Numbered from the stretch's first letter, positions 1 to 8,286 are shown. The stretch: 16,572 bases of DNA from Chitinivibrionia bacterium (GCA_016208665.1 JACQXT010000066.1:1-16572); one strand, 5' to 3'. The notes: a model not told the origin generated them from the letters alone. Program-made: numbers and translations.

Positions 1-762
1 GAGTTCGAGGAAGTGCGCGCATACCAGCCGGGAGACGATGTGCGATCGATCGACTGGAATGTGACGGCTCGCACGGGATCGCCGCACGTGAAGCGGTACG
101 TCGAGGAGCGGGAACTGCTCGTCCTGTTTCTCCTCGACGTGAGCGCGTCGGGGAGGTTCGGGAGCGCCGGAGCGACGAAGATGGAGACCGCCGCGGAGAT
201 TTGCGCGCTCCTGGCGTTCAGCGCGATCGAGAACAACGACAAGGTCGGCGCGATCATTTTTTCCGGCGACGTGGAGGAGTATCTCCCGCCCGACAAGGGG
301 CGCAAGCACGTGCTCCACGTCGTTCGCAAGCTCCTGTTCTACGAGCCGAAGGGGACGAAAACGGATATCGGCGCGGCGCTCCGGTACCTCATGCGCGTGG
401 TCAAGCGCCGGGCGATCGTATTTGTGCTGAGCGATTTTCTCGCTCCCGACTTCTCGCGGGAGATCGCCATGGCCGCGAAGAAGTTCGACTTGATAGCGCT
501 CAAGCTCGGCGACGAGCGCGAGGAGCGGCTGCCGCAGGGGCGCCTGCTCAGGGTGTGGGACCAGGAAGAGGGCGCGGAGCGGGTCATCGACCTCTCCCGG
601 CGGCGGGCGCGCGAGGCGTTCTCGCGAATGGCGTCGGAGCGGGAAGAGCGTTTGTCGGCGCTCTTCCGGCGCAGCGGCGTCGATGTGGTCCGGATCAAGA
701 CGGGCGAAGATTACATCAAGCCGCTGAGCGTCTTTTTCCGCGCGCGCGCGAGGAGGCGGTAG
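1..762 (+). CDS. DUF58 / VWA-like protein of the Bat operon, 5'-truncated by the window edge
   Basis: The reading frame is open from base 1, so the real start lies upstream; the GTG at 13 is internal. The first visible residues, EFEEVRAYQPGDDVRSIDWN, are the hallmark motif of the DUF58 family. A VWA-type fold follows, with a MIDAS-like D-V-S-A-S motif after a hydrophobic strand (bases about 115-155) and a later strand ending in LSDF (about 425-440). DUF58 proteins are usually encoded just after a MoxR AAA+ ATPase and before the bat VWA genes, and are thought to act as a scaffold or adaptor with MoxR at the membrane. The moxR gene would be expected immediately left of the window. The gene ends in a short alternating CG run (739-750) and a strong AGGAGG that serves the next start. 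Family assignment is firm; the biochemical role is not established. Confidence 0.92.
   Translation, partial: EFEEVRAYQPGDDVRSIDWNVTARTGSPHVKRYVEERELLVLFLLDVSASGRFGSAGATKMETAAEICALLAFSAIENNDKVGAIIFSGDVEEYLPPDKGRKHVLHVVRKLLFYEPKGTKTDIGAALRYLMRVVKRRAIVFVLSDFLAPDFSREIAMAAKKFDLIALKLGDEREERLPQGRLLRVWDQEEGAERVIDLSRRRAREAFSRMASEREERLSALFRRSGVDVVRIKTGEDYIKPLSVFFRARARRR
751..756 (+). promoter_or_regulatory. Strong Shine-Dalgarno site before GTG 765
   Basis: A perfect AGGAGG sits inside the last codons of the DUF58 gene, eight bases before a GTG at 765. It is the only good ribosome-binding site between 700 and 935. It supports initiation at 765 rather than directly at the signal-peptide ATG at 935, which has no recognisable site of its own. 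Confidence 0.5.
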
Positions 763-764
763 CG

Positions 765-938
765 GTGCGTCTCAATCCCGCGCAGGTCGAGAGGCGCAGG
801 TGGCGCAACGGAGGTCTCCGGCTCCGAGTCCTCGCGGCCTGCTCCATAGACATTTTCAAGCGCCGAGTATGTCAGGTCGGCGCGCTGCGGAGTCGCCGTC
901 GATCCTCCGTCGCGCCACCTGCGCAAATATTGCAATGA
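765..938 (+). CDS. Possible small basic protein or coupling ORF (57 aa)
   Basis: A GTG start at 765 follows a perfect AGGAGG at ideal spacing, two bases after the DUF58 stop. The frame runs 57 codons and ends in a TGA that overlaps the ATG of the next gene (ATGA at 935-938). The predicted peptide is very rich in arginine (starts MRLNPAQVERRRWRNGG) and I recognise no family. Two readings are possible. It may be a genuine small protein, or a leader ORF that brings ribosomes to the downstream signal-peptide gene, which lacks its own site. A third option is that the region is the decayed or frameshifted 5' part of a neighbour. The strong site and the exact overlap are seen directly; translation is inferred. 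Confidence 0.35.
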   Translation: MRLNPAQVERRRWRNGGLRLRVLAACSIDIFKRRVCQVGALRSRRRSSVAPPAQILQ

Positions 939-1909
939 CGATGAGAACCGGGATAATTGCGAAGTTGCTCTTCGCGGCAATAGTGTGCGGCGCGCTCGCG
1001 ATCTCTTTCGCCGCCCGCGCGCGCGAGCTTCCCGCCGGCCGGCTCGTGCGGGTGGAAACGTTTGCGGCGAAGGACTCCGTACTGGCGGGAGAACGGCTGC
1101 CGGTGCGCTTTACCGTCCAGTACCCCGAGTCCCTCGTGTTCCTGCCGCCGGCGGCCCTCCCCGCAGGGGCATACGCGCCGGTTTCCGCGGGCTGGACGGG
1201 CGGCGGCCCTTCGAAAGGAACGAAGCGCGCCGACGGCACGATGATTATTTATACGCTCGACCTCCAGGCGGCGCACGTGCCTCCCATGAAATTGCTCTTC
1301 GCGACTCCCTCCGGAGACACGATGAGCGCCTGGACCGGCGACGTCCGCGTGCCGGTGCGGTTCGCCACTGCGGACACGAGCCGCGTCGCTCCGCTGAAGA
1401 GCCAATGGGAAGCGCCGCGGAGCCGGCTGTGGCTCGTGCTGATTGCCGCCGCGGCGGCTCTCATAGCCGCGGGACTGATCTGGTGGCTCAGGCGGCGCAA
1501 GGCGCGGGCGGCCGTCGAGCCGGCTCGGCCCGAACTTCCTCCGGATGTCGTTGCGCTTCGCGAACTCGCCCGGATCGAGAGCATGAAGATCCTGGACGGC
1601 GGCAAGTACAAGGAATACTACACGCTCGTCATCGATGCGGTCAGACGGTATGTGGAGGGCAGGTTCGGAATCGATGCGATGGACAAGACCAGCGACGAGC
1701 TGATGGGGGCTCTCGAGAGAATCCCGGTTTCGATCGAGGGGTTCGACGGGATGCTCAGGGAAGCCGACCTGGTGAAATTCGCAAAGTATGTTCCCGGGAT
1801 CGTACCCGGCAAGAGATTGATGGAATCGGCGCGGCGCATCGTCGTGGAGACGACGCCGCGGGAGGCCGAAACGATCCCCGCCGGCCGGACCGCAGTCGAG
1901 GGATCCTGA
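935..1909 (+). CDS. BatD-like membrane protein (signal peptide, extracytoplasmic domain, TM, cytoplasmic helical domain)
   Basis: I place the start at ATG 935 (or ATG 941). From there the protein begins with a clean signal peptide, basic MTMRTG then a hydrophobic core ending near SFAARA. The longer frame from GTG 800 would put about 45 Arg/Pro-rich residues in front of it. The protein is then 324 aa. An extracytoplasmic beta-rich region is followed by a single membrane span (LWLVLIAAAAALIAAGLIWW, around bases 1430-1490), a basic stop-transfer, and a cytoplasmic helical domain with the YYTLVIDAVRRYVEGRFGI stretch and a conserved-looking ADLVKFAKY. This layout resembles the DUF4381-type or BatD-like proteins found between DUF58 and batA in many Bat operons. 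The start overlaps the stop of the small ORF at 765, and batA begins two bases after the stop. Family name is tentative; the architecture is clear. Confidence 0.75.
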   Translation: MTMRTGIIAKLLFAAIVCGALAISFAARARELPAGRLVRVETFAAKDSVLAGERLPVRFTVQYPESLVFLPPAALPAGAYAPVSAGWTGGGPSKGTKRADGTMIIYTLDLQAAHVPPMKLLFATPSGDTMSAWTGDVRVPVRFATADTSRVAPLKSQWEAPRSRLWLVLIAAAAALIAAGLIWWLRRRKARAAVEPARPELPPDVVALRELARIESMKILDGGKYKEYYTLVIDAVRRYVEGRFGIDAMDKTSDELMGALERIPVSIEGFDGMLREADLVKFAKYVPGIVPGKRLMESARRIVVETTPREAETIPAGRTAVEGS

Positions 1910-1910
1910 C

Positions 1911-2778
1911 ATGGTTCACTTCGCGTATCCCCATGCGTTGCTCTTGCTCCTCCTTGTGCCGCTGGCGCACATTGCGGCCCGGCTTCGGAGGAGGCGGAGG
2001 CGAAGCGTCGCCTTCCCCTCGCTTTCCCTGTTCGATGGTTCGGGGTTGGAGGCGCACTGGTGGAAGCGGAACCTTCTCGGAATACTGCGATTGGGCGCCC
2101 TCGCTCTCGTCATTGTTGCCATCGCCCGGCCTCAGACGGGCCGTTCCGAGTACAAGACGGAGACGGAGGGGATCGACATCATGCTCGTGCTCGATATCAG
2201 CGGAAGCATGAAAGCCCAGGACTTCAAACCCCACAACCGCCTGCACGTCGCCAAACAGGTGGTTCTGGAGTTCATCGGCAAGCGCACCCATGACCGCATC
2301 GGACTCGTCGTTTTCGCGGGAGAGGCGATGACGCAGTGCCCGCTCACGCTGGATCATGATATTCTGCGCACTCTGGTGGAGGACGTGCACTTCGGCATGC
2401 TGGAAGACCGCACCGCAATCGGCGTCGCTCTCGCCACGGCCTGCAACCGCTTGAAGGACAGCACGGCGAAAAGCCGGATCTCCCATGCCGATCGACGATC
2501 CCGTATTCGGCAGCAGGGTGGTTCCGATGGAAGTCGACATCGACGAGGAAACGCTCCGGACGATCGCCGAGACGACCGACGGCAGGTATTTTCTGGCCAC
2601 GAACAGCGAGCAGCTCAGGGAGATCTATGGCCGCATCGACGCTCTCGAACGAACGCGCATCGAATCGACGGCGTACGTGAACTACACGGACCGGTTCTCG
2701 TTGTTCGCCCTGCCGGCGCTCATGCTCCTCGCCCTCGAGATATTCCTGGGAGCGGGCGTGCTCAGGGAGGCGCCGTGA
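1911..2778 (+). pseudogene. batA: BatA, VWA membrane protein, disrupted by an internal frameshifting deletion
   Basis: ATG 1911 follows a GAGGG site. The first 190 codons are a normal BatA: N-terminal hydrophobic segment, second span near residues 58-72, and a VWA domain with MIDAS D95-I-S97-G-S99 and T168 (DRTAIG). At about 2480 the text jumps from AKSRI to PMPIDDPVFG in another frame (bases 2482-2778). That frame encodes the rest of BatA, including ATTDGRYFLATNSEQL, the EIYGRIDALERT region and the C-terminal span. The strands that should lie between, with the third MIDAS aspartate (LLTDG) and the IGVG strand, are missing. By comparison with the family about 40 codons are gone, and the missing length must be 2 modulo 3 to restore the frame. 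The original frame happens to stay open through to batB, so automatic gene calling may report one 903-aa fusion (1911-4622). A real mutation and an assembly error are both possible. Confidence 0.85.
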
Positions 2779-4622
2779 TGGAGTTCGCCCGTCCGCATAT
2801 GCTCTATGCGCTCGCCCTCGTGCCGCTCTGCGCGTTCCTCTTGCTCTACGGCGCACGAAAGCGCAGGAAGAATCTGGCGGACGTCACCGGCGGGCGCTTG
2901 CTCGAGATGCTGGCGCCGGGCGCCAGTTGGCGCCGGGAACTGCTCAAAGGCATGCTGGGTATCGCATCGCTCGCGTGCATAATCGCCGCGCTGGCCGTGC
3001 CGCGCTTCGGAAGCCAGCTCGTGAAGGTGGAACGCGAGGGCGCCGATCTCGTGATCGCATTGGATACGTCCCTCAGCATGCTCGCCGAGGATATGAAACC
3101 GAACCGCCTCGAGCGCGCCAAGATGGAAATCATAGACCTGATACGGGGGTTGCGGGGCGATCGCGTGGGCATCGTCGTGTTCGCCGGATCGGCGGCGCCC
3201 CTGTGCCCGTTGACCGTCGACTACGATGCCGCATTGATGTTCGCCAACACCATCGACGTGGACATGGTGTCCGAGCCGGGAACGGCCATCGGCGCGGCGA
3301 TAGAGCGGAGCGCCTCGATGTTCGAGTCGTCCACGCGGAAAGACAGGGCGATCATCCTGGTGACCGACGGCGAAGATCATGAGGGCAATCCGGAGCGGCA
3401 GGCCGAGATCGCCGGCGAGAAAGGAATACGCATCTTCGCGATCGGCATCGGCAATCCTTCCGGAGAGCTCATTCCGATGCGGGGAACGGGCGGTTCCATG
3501 GAGGGGTATAAGAAGGACAACCGGGGAGAGACGGTCATGACACGCATGGATCCCGCGACGCTCAAGGCTATCGCCAAGGCAAGCAACGGCGCGTACCTTC
3601 CCGCCACGCGCGAGGGGCTCGAACTCACGGTTCTGTACAACGAAATCGAGGGGATGGAGAAGAAGGCGATCAAAGGCGAATTCATGGAACGGAAGAAGGA
3701 CCGGTTCATGTTCTTTCTGGCGGCCGCGCTCCTCTTCGGACTGCTCGATCTTGCGATCTCGGCGCGGGGCTCCACCAGGCGCCTCGCAAGCAAGCGGATG
3801 CTGCACACCGGAGCGGCCTTCGCATTGCTCGCATCGATCGCGTTTCTCCCGCAGGAGGTTTCGGCGAAGGGAATCAACCGGTCGAAGACGCGGGCGGGAA
3901 ACGAGTACTTCAAGGCCGGCGCCTTCGACAAGGCTCTGGTGCTCTACCGGGAAGCCCTCGGCGATTCGACGGAACAGCCCCGCGGCGGCGAAGGAGTGTT
4001 GTATAATGAAGGCAATACGCTCCACATGCTGGGCAAGTACCGCGAGGCCATGGATCGTTTCCAGCGGAGCGCCGGCGCGGAAGACAGCCTGCTTGCCGGA
4101 TCGGTGCTCTATAACAGGGGCAATACACTGATGAAAACGGGAGACCTCCAGGGCGCCGTCGCATCCTATGTGCAGGCTCTCAGGGATCTTCCCGACGATC
4201 CCGACGTATTGCATAATCTCGAGATGGCCCTCCGCGCAATCCAACAGCAGCAGGAGCAACAGAAGCAGCAGGGCGATTCAGAGAATCAACAGGACGAAAA
4301 AGACCGGAAGCAGGAAGAGAAACAGCAGTCGGAGGGCGAACAGCAGGAAAACCAGGATCAAAAGCAGCAGAGCGACGGGCAGCAAAGCAAGGAGCAAGAT
4401 CGGCAGGAACGGGACGCCGATTCCACGCCTGCGGAAAGAGACGCCGCCGGCGCGGACAGCAGCGCCGGCGACCGGCGGATCGACCCCGGACAGATGAAGC
4501 AGCTCTCGAAGGAAGATGCGCTCAGAATCCTGCAAGCCCTCAAGGAACAGGAAGATAATGTTCAGAAGGAGCGTAAGCGGGCTGCGTTCGTGAAAATCAG
4601 ACGATCGGGCAAGGATTGGTGA
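2778..4622 (+). CDS. batB: BatB-BatC fusion: VWA membrane protein with TPR and Gln-rich C-terminal part
   Basis: ATG 2778 shares one base with the batA stop (TGATG). The 614-aa protein has two N-terminal membrane spans (about residues 8-24 and 58-75). Its VWA domain has an intact MIDAS: D96-T-S98-L-S100, T169 in PGTAIG, and D197 in VTDGED. Two further spans follow at about 311-329 and 344-358. After the last span come TPR-like repeats (about 370-490, e.g. VLYNEGNTLHMLGKYREAMD and VLYNRGNTLMKTGDLQGAV). A very Gln/Glu/Lys-rich, probably disordered or coiled segment (about 490-570) comes next, then a short basic tail. BatB and BatC are separate genes in many genomes; here both are in one frame with no stop or start between them. 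The TPR part should face the periplasm if the last span re-crosses the membrane. BatB is thought to assemble with BatA in a periplasmic complex; the exact function is unproven. Confidence 0.9.
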   Translation: MEFARPHMLYALALVPLCAFLLLYGARKRRKNLADVTGGRLLEMLAPGASWRRELLKGMLGIASLACIIAALAVPRFGSQLVKVEREGADLVIALDTSLSMLAEDMKPNRLERAKMEIIDLIRGLRGDRVGIVVFAGSAAPLCPLTVDYDAALMFANTIDVDMVSEPGTAIGAAIERSASMFESSTRKDRAIILVTDGEDHEGNPERQAEIAGEKGIRIFAIGIGNPSGELIPMRGTGGSMEGYKKDNRGETVMTRMDPATLKAIAKASNGAYLPATREGLELTVLYNEIEGMEKKAIKGEFMERKKDRFMFFLAAALLFGLLDLAISARGSTRRLASKRMLHTGAAFALLASIAFLPQEVSAKGINRSKTRAGNEYFKAGAFDKALVLYREALGDSTEQPRGGEGVLYNEGNTLHMLGKYREAMDRFQRSAGAEDSLLAGSVLYNRGNTLMKTGDLQGAVASYVQALRDLPDDPDVLHNLEMALRAIQQQQEQQKQQGDSENQQDEKDRKQEEKQQSEGEQQENQDQKQQSDGQQSKEQDRQERDADSTPAERDAAGADSSAGDRRIDPGQMKQLSKEDALRILQALKEQEDNVQKERKRAAFVKIRRSGKDW

Positions 4623-4632
4623 CAGGAGGACT

Positions 4633-6285
4633 ATGAAGCTGTTTCTCGCGCTCATCGCCGTTTTCTTCCTCGCGTTGCCCGCGGCGTCGCTCGCGGCGGA
4701 CGTGAGAGTCTCGGCCTCCCTCGAGCCCGAAGTGGTGGCGGTGGGGGATCAGGCGATGCTGGTCGTCACGGTCGAGGGCAAGTTCCGGAAGACGGCGAAA
4801 CCCGAGCTTCCCGCGCTGGCGGATCTCGCCGTGTACGAATCCGGAACGTCGCAGAGCATGAATTTCATCAACGGGGTCGTTTCCTCGTCGCTGAGCTTCA
4901 CCTATGTGATCGTTCCATCCAGGGAGGGGACGTACACAATCGCGCCTATTCGGTTCCGTCTGGACGACAAGGTATACGAAGCCAATGCGGTAACGCTCCA
5001 GGCGGTCAAGGAGCCGGCCGCGGCGAGTCCTCCCCCCGCGGGAGAAAGATCCGGAAACGCGCGGGATCCGTCCGGCAAGGCGAAACCCTTCCTCATCGGA
5101 GCAGACGTCGATAGGGACACGGTGTTCGTCAGCCAGCAGGTGACGTGGACCCTTTCCTTTTCAATCGACGTCCGCGCGAATCTCTTTCAGAGCCCTACGT
5201 TCACGCCTCCGGAAGCCGAAGGTTTCTGGATGGAGGAACTGCCGCCGTTGAGAAAATACGATGAGGAGATCGAAGGGAGGCGCTATCTCGTAAACGAGCT
5301 CAAGAGGGCGTATTTCCCGACGGCTCCCGGCGAGTACGCGATCGGACCGTCCCGGATCACGGTCACCGTGGACGACGCGGGCTTCCCCTCGCGGGACGAT
5401 TTTTTCGGCAGATCGTTCAGATCGTTCGGCTTCGGGAAGCCGGTCGATCTCTACACGGAAGAGAGGAAAATAACCGTGCTGCCGCTTCCCGCCGCGGGCA
5501 AACCGGCCGGCTTTTCGGGGATCGTCGGCAGGAACGTGAAGCTCTACGTCGTTTCGGGGAGCAAGAAATACGAATATGTTCTGGTGCCCAAGGAAGAGGG
5601 GCGGCAGTCATTGCGCGAGATCCGGCTTTCATACTTCGATCCGATCGAAAAGAAATACAAGCAATGCGCAACATCCCCGATTGAGATCGCTGTGAATCCG
5701 GGGTCGGGAGAACCGGGGCGGGAAATAATCTTCGCGGGCGGGGGCAGCGACATCGAGGTTCTCGCGAACGACATCAACCATATTCATCCCGTTCCGGCCG
5801 CGATCGCCGTCGGCGGAGGCGGTCTGTACCGGAACGGCGTATACCTTGCGCTTCATGCCATACCCGCGCTTGCGGTCGTGCTCTGCCTCGGGATGGAGCG
5901 AAGGCGGAGGCGCTGGAAGAACGATCTGCCGCTGATGCGCGCAAGCAGGGCGCTCCGCGAAGCGGAAAAACTGCTCGGAACCGCAGGAAAACAACTGGCA
6001 CAGGGGCGCCCTACCGATGCATGTGCGGCCGTCGCTTCGGCCCTGAGCGGCTATCTTGCGGACAAGATGGACGTCTCGGCGGCGGGACTCACCTCGCCCG
6101 GCATAGAAGAGTACCTCGCGAACAGGAAGGTGCCGGAAGAGCTCCGGAGAGAAACGCGCTCAATCATGGATGCCTGCGACGCGGCCCGGTATGCCCAGGC
6201 GTCCGTCGGCCAAGCGGGCGCCGGCGACACGCTCGCACGGTCGCAGCGATTGCTGAGAACGCTTGAGAAGGAATATCTGCGATGA
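4633..6285 (+). CDS. batD: BatD (oxygen-tolerance / DUF-type BatD family protein)
   Basis: ATG 4633 follows AGGAGG (4624-4629) at short spacing and gives a clean signal peptide (MKLFLALIAVFFLALPAASLA, cleavage near residue 21). The 550-aa protein has repeated immunoglobulin-like beta domains outside the membrane, with typical BatD text such as VGDQAMLVVTVEG, FTYVIVPSREGTYTI, and later KRAYFPTAPGEYAIGPSRITV. One membrane span lies at about residues 404-421, followed by the arginine-rich anchor ERRRRR. A cytoplasmic helical domain (about 430-550) ends the protein. Length and order match the BatD family. It lies 10 bases after batB and its last codon overlaps batE by four bases. It probably sits in the same complex as BatA/BatB. 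Recognition is strong; molecular function is not known. Confidence 0.92.
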   Translation: MKLFLALIAVFFLALPAASLAADVRVSASLEPEVVAVGDQAMLVVTVEGKFRKTAKPELPALADLAVYESGTSQSMNFINGVVSSSLSFTYVIVPSREGTYTIAPIRFRLDDKVYEANAVTLQAVKEPAAASPPPAGERSGNARDPSGKAKPFLIGADVDRDTVFVSQQVTWTLSFSIDVRANLFQSPTFTPPEAEGFWMEELPPLRKYDEEIEGRRYLVNELKRAYFPTAPGEYAIGPSRITVTVDDAGFPSRDDFFGRSFRSFGFGKPVDLYTEERKITVLPLPAAGKPAGFSGIVGRNVKLYVVSGSKKYEYVLVPKEEGRQSLREIRLSYFDPIEKKYKQCATSPIEIAVNPGSGEPGREIIFAGGGSDIEVLANDINHIHPVPAAIAVGGGGLYRNGVYLALHAIPALAVVLCLGMERRRRRWKNDLPLMRASRALREAEKLLGTAGKQLAQGRPTDACAAVASALSGYLADKMDVSAAGLTSPGIEEYLANRKVPEELRRETRSIMDACDAARYAQASVGQAGAGDTLARSQRLLRTLEKEYLR

Positions 6286-7151
6286 GAAGGCTTTCATGGA
6301 TAGCGGCCGCTTTCGCGGCGATTGTCTGCGCCGGCCTTCTAGTGCCGTCCGAGCTGCGCGGCGGCGCGGATGCGTCGCCTCGCGGCTCCTCCAGCGGCCT
6401 GGCGGCGCTGTTCCAGTCGGCCAACGGCAGCTACGAGCGGGGCGAGTACGAAGATGCCATCAAGGCATACCGCGCGCTCCTGGACGCCGGAGTGAGCAAC
6501 GCGGATCTCTTTTACAATATCGCCAACGCGTATTTCAAGAGCGGAGACCTGGGCCGTGCGGTGCTGTGGTACGAGCGCTCCCTCCGGCGATCTCCCCGCG
6601 ACGATGATGCGAGAGCGAATCTCAAGCTGGTCCGGTCGATGCTCAAAGACAATCAGTTTCTGGAAAAGAAAACGTGGTACGCACGGCCTGCAGACTGGCT
6701 TGAGCGGAGTCTGAGCCTGAACGAGTCGCTCGTGCTGACGTCGATGCTCTACGTACTGCTGTGCCTCGCCGTAATCGGCTTCATATTCATGGATTCGCGC
6801 CCCGTCCGGGCGGCGCACGAGCGGTTCTCCAGGGTATCGCCGGGGCGGTTGCTCGGGCTCATGCCTCGCCAGGATTTCGCACTGGCAGTCGTGTTGCTCT
6901 GCGCACTGGTGACCGCCTCGAGCGGGCTCTCATTCGACAAAGTCATGCATGATCGCAAGCGCAGCGACGCGGTCGTCGTCGTTTCCGAAGCGCCCGTATA
7001 CAGCGCCCCCGCGGAAGATTCGGTGCTGCAATTCAGGATTCATGCGGGAACCAAGGTCGGCCTGAAGGAACAGAGGCACGGCTGGATCAGGGTTTCGCTT
7101 CCCGGCGGCTTGTCGGGTTGGGTTGCCAATACGTCGGCCGAGGCGATATAA
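6282..7151 (+). CDS. batE: BatE: TPR plus SH3-like membrane protein
   Basis: ATG 6282 overlaps the batD stop (ATGA), implying translational coupling. The 289-aa protein opens with an uncleaved or cleaved signal segment (MRRLSWIAAAFAAIVCAGLL). TPR repeats follow (about residues 35-115: ANGSYERGEYEDAIKAYRAL, DLFYNIANAYFKSGDLGRAV, then WYERSLRRSPRDDDARANL). Next come two membrane spans (about 147-168 and 203-221) and a C-terminal bacterial SH3-like domain (about 226-289) with VYSAPAEDSVLQFRIHAGTK and HGWIRVSLPGGLSGWV. This order is the usual BatE layout. It is the last gene of the operon, ending 21 bases from the stop of a gene on the other strand. I see no good terminator hairpin in that gap. 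Confidence 0.9.
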   Translation: MRRLSWIAAAFAAIVCAGLLVPSELRGGADASPRGSSSGLAALFQSANGSYERGEYEDAIKAYRALLDAGVSNADLFYNIANAYFKSGDLGRAVLWYERSLRRSPRDDDARANLKLVRSMLKDNQFLEKKTWYARPADWLERSLSLNESLVLTSMLYVLLCLAVIGFIFMDSRPVRAAHERFSRVSPGRLLGLMPRQDFALAVVLLCALVTASSGLSFDKVMHDRKRSDAVVVVSEAPVYSAPAEDSVLQFRIHAGTKVGLKEQRHGWIRVSLPGGLSGWVANTSAEAI

Positions 7152-7172
7152 ACGCGATCGCTCCTCCCGCGA

Positions 7173-8270
7173 TTACATCGAGAAGACGAGGGATGTCTTC
7201 CCGATCGTGATCGTGTCCCCGTTCTGCAAGACCGAGCGCGAAACGTTCTTTCCGTTGACCAGGGTGTTCCTCGAGCCGTCGAGCGATTCGATGCAATACT
7301 GCCGGTTCTTGTAGATGACCCGCGCATGGTACCGGGCGGCTTCCTCGTCTTTGACTTCGATGTTGTTGTCGTGTTCCCGGCCGATCGAGAGCGTAATGGG
7401 AAGGAGCGGGATGCGCTTCTCGTTCCCGCCCGGCGATTTCAGGATAAGATACGGCGTCTTGCCTGCAGCCGGCGTTCCCGGCGTCTTGATCGTCGCATCC
7501 GGCATGGTCTTCTCGCGGGCAACGCCGGATTCTTCGCCCCTGGAATCGGACAGACTCTCAAAGAGCGCATCGCTGTTCTCCGAGCGATCCGGCTCGATGT
7601 CTGCGTCTTCGGGGAGATCGCTCGCGGCGCGCTTCATTTCCTCGGGCCGGGATGCGTCTTCGAGCCAATCCTGCGGATTCTCGTACTCATGTATCGGGGC
7701 GGCGCTTTCTTTTTGTTCGGCGATCGTGCCCGTGCCGCGGGGCATGGAAGGCTCGTCCTGAGGGCCGGGCGTGTTCGGGCGATCCGCGCGTTCCACGGAC
7801 GGTTCGGCGCCGGACAGCATGGCATCGTATAAGCCGTCGTATTTCTTGAACGCGTCCAACAGGTCTTTCTTCCGCTTGTTTTTCTCCTCGATCGAGGTTC
7901 GCAGCGCATGTTCCTTGCGGGCGAAAGCCTGCTCGTCATACTCTCCGACTTTGAAGCGAAACTCCAATTCGGATTTTTCCTCTTTCGCCGCATTGATCAT
8001 CGAATTCAGTTCTTTCATTTCCGACGACGCCGCTTCTCGTGCCTCGCCGAGTTCCCGCTCGATGGGCGCGAGCAGCGCAATCGCTTCGTCGAGCTGTTTG
8101 CGGTATTCCGCTTTGACTTTGGAGTAGATCCGCTCCGGCACGGTTCCCTTTTCTTCCTCGACCTTTCGCAGCATTGCCTGGAGTTTCCTCTTGCGCCCTA
8201 TGGTTTCTTCGATTCCGTCGAGTGCGGCATCCAGATCCGACCATGTCCGTTCTTGAAGCGCCTTGTCCAT
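7173..8270 (-). CDS. Coiled-coil protein with C-terminal FHA domain
   Basis: ATG at 8270 is preceded by AGGGAGG (8277-8283) at good spacing. The 365-aa protein has no signal peptide, so it is cytoplasmic. Residues 1-150 are charged and helical, with coiled-coil character (KRKLQAMLRKVEEEK, EREL, EEKNKRKKDLLDAFKKYDGL). Residues 155-270 are acidic and Pro/Ser-rich, probably a disordered linker. Residues about 275-362 form an FHA domain: G297-R298, then R313-Y-H315, S333-R-N335-T and N339-G340. The serine normally found in the SRxH motif is alanine here (A312). FHA domains bind phosphothreonine peptides. The gene is divergent from a PP2C phosphatase, which fits a partnership in reversible Ser/Thr phosphorylation. 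The coiled coil suggests oligomerisation or scaffolding; the partner is unknown. Confidence 0.88.
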   Translation of the reverse strand: MDKALQERTWSDLDAALDGIEETIGRKRKLQAMLRKVEEEKGTVPERIYSKVKAEYRKQLDEAIALLAPIERELGEAREAASSEMKELNSMINAAKEEKSELEFRFKVGEYDEQAFARKEHALRTSIEEKNKRKKDLLDAFKKYDGLYDAMLSGAEPSVERADRPNTPGPQDEPSMPRGTGTIAEQKESAAPIHEYENPQDWLEDASRPEEMKRAASDLPEDADIEPDRSENSDALFESLSDSRGEESGVAREKTMPDATIKTPGTPAAGKTPYLILKSPGGNEKRIPLLPITLSIGREHDNNIEVKDEEAARYHARVIYKNRQYCIESLDGSRNTLVNGKNVSRSVLQNGDTITIGKTSLVFSM

Positions 8271-8286
8271 TACATTCCTCCCTGTT

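Noticed and set aside
2682..4259. Long open frame (525 codons) on the minus strand opposite batB
   Set aside because: It lies opposite a gene with clear VWA and TPR motifs. High GC makes antisense frames stay open, and its text is His/Arg-rich with no motif.
4240..4430. Repetitive CAG/CAA-rich stretch as a DNA repeat array
   Set aside because: It is codon-level low complexity that encodes the Gln/Glu-rich segment of BatB-BatC; there is no regular unit.
7152..7172. GCGATCGC palindrome between batE and the FHA gene as a terminator or site
   Set aside because: It is an 8-base palindrome with no loop or T-run; such words are common in GC-rich DNA.
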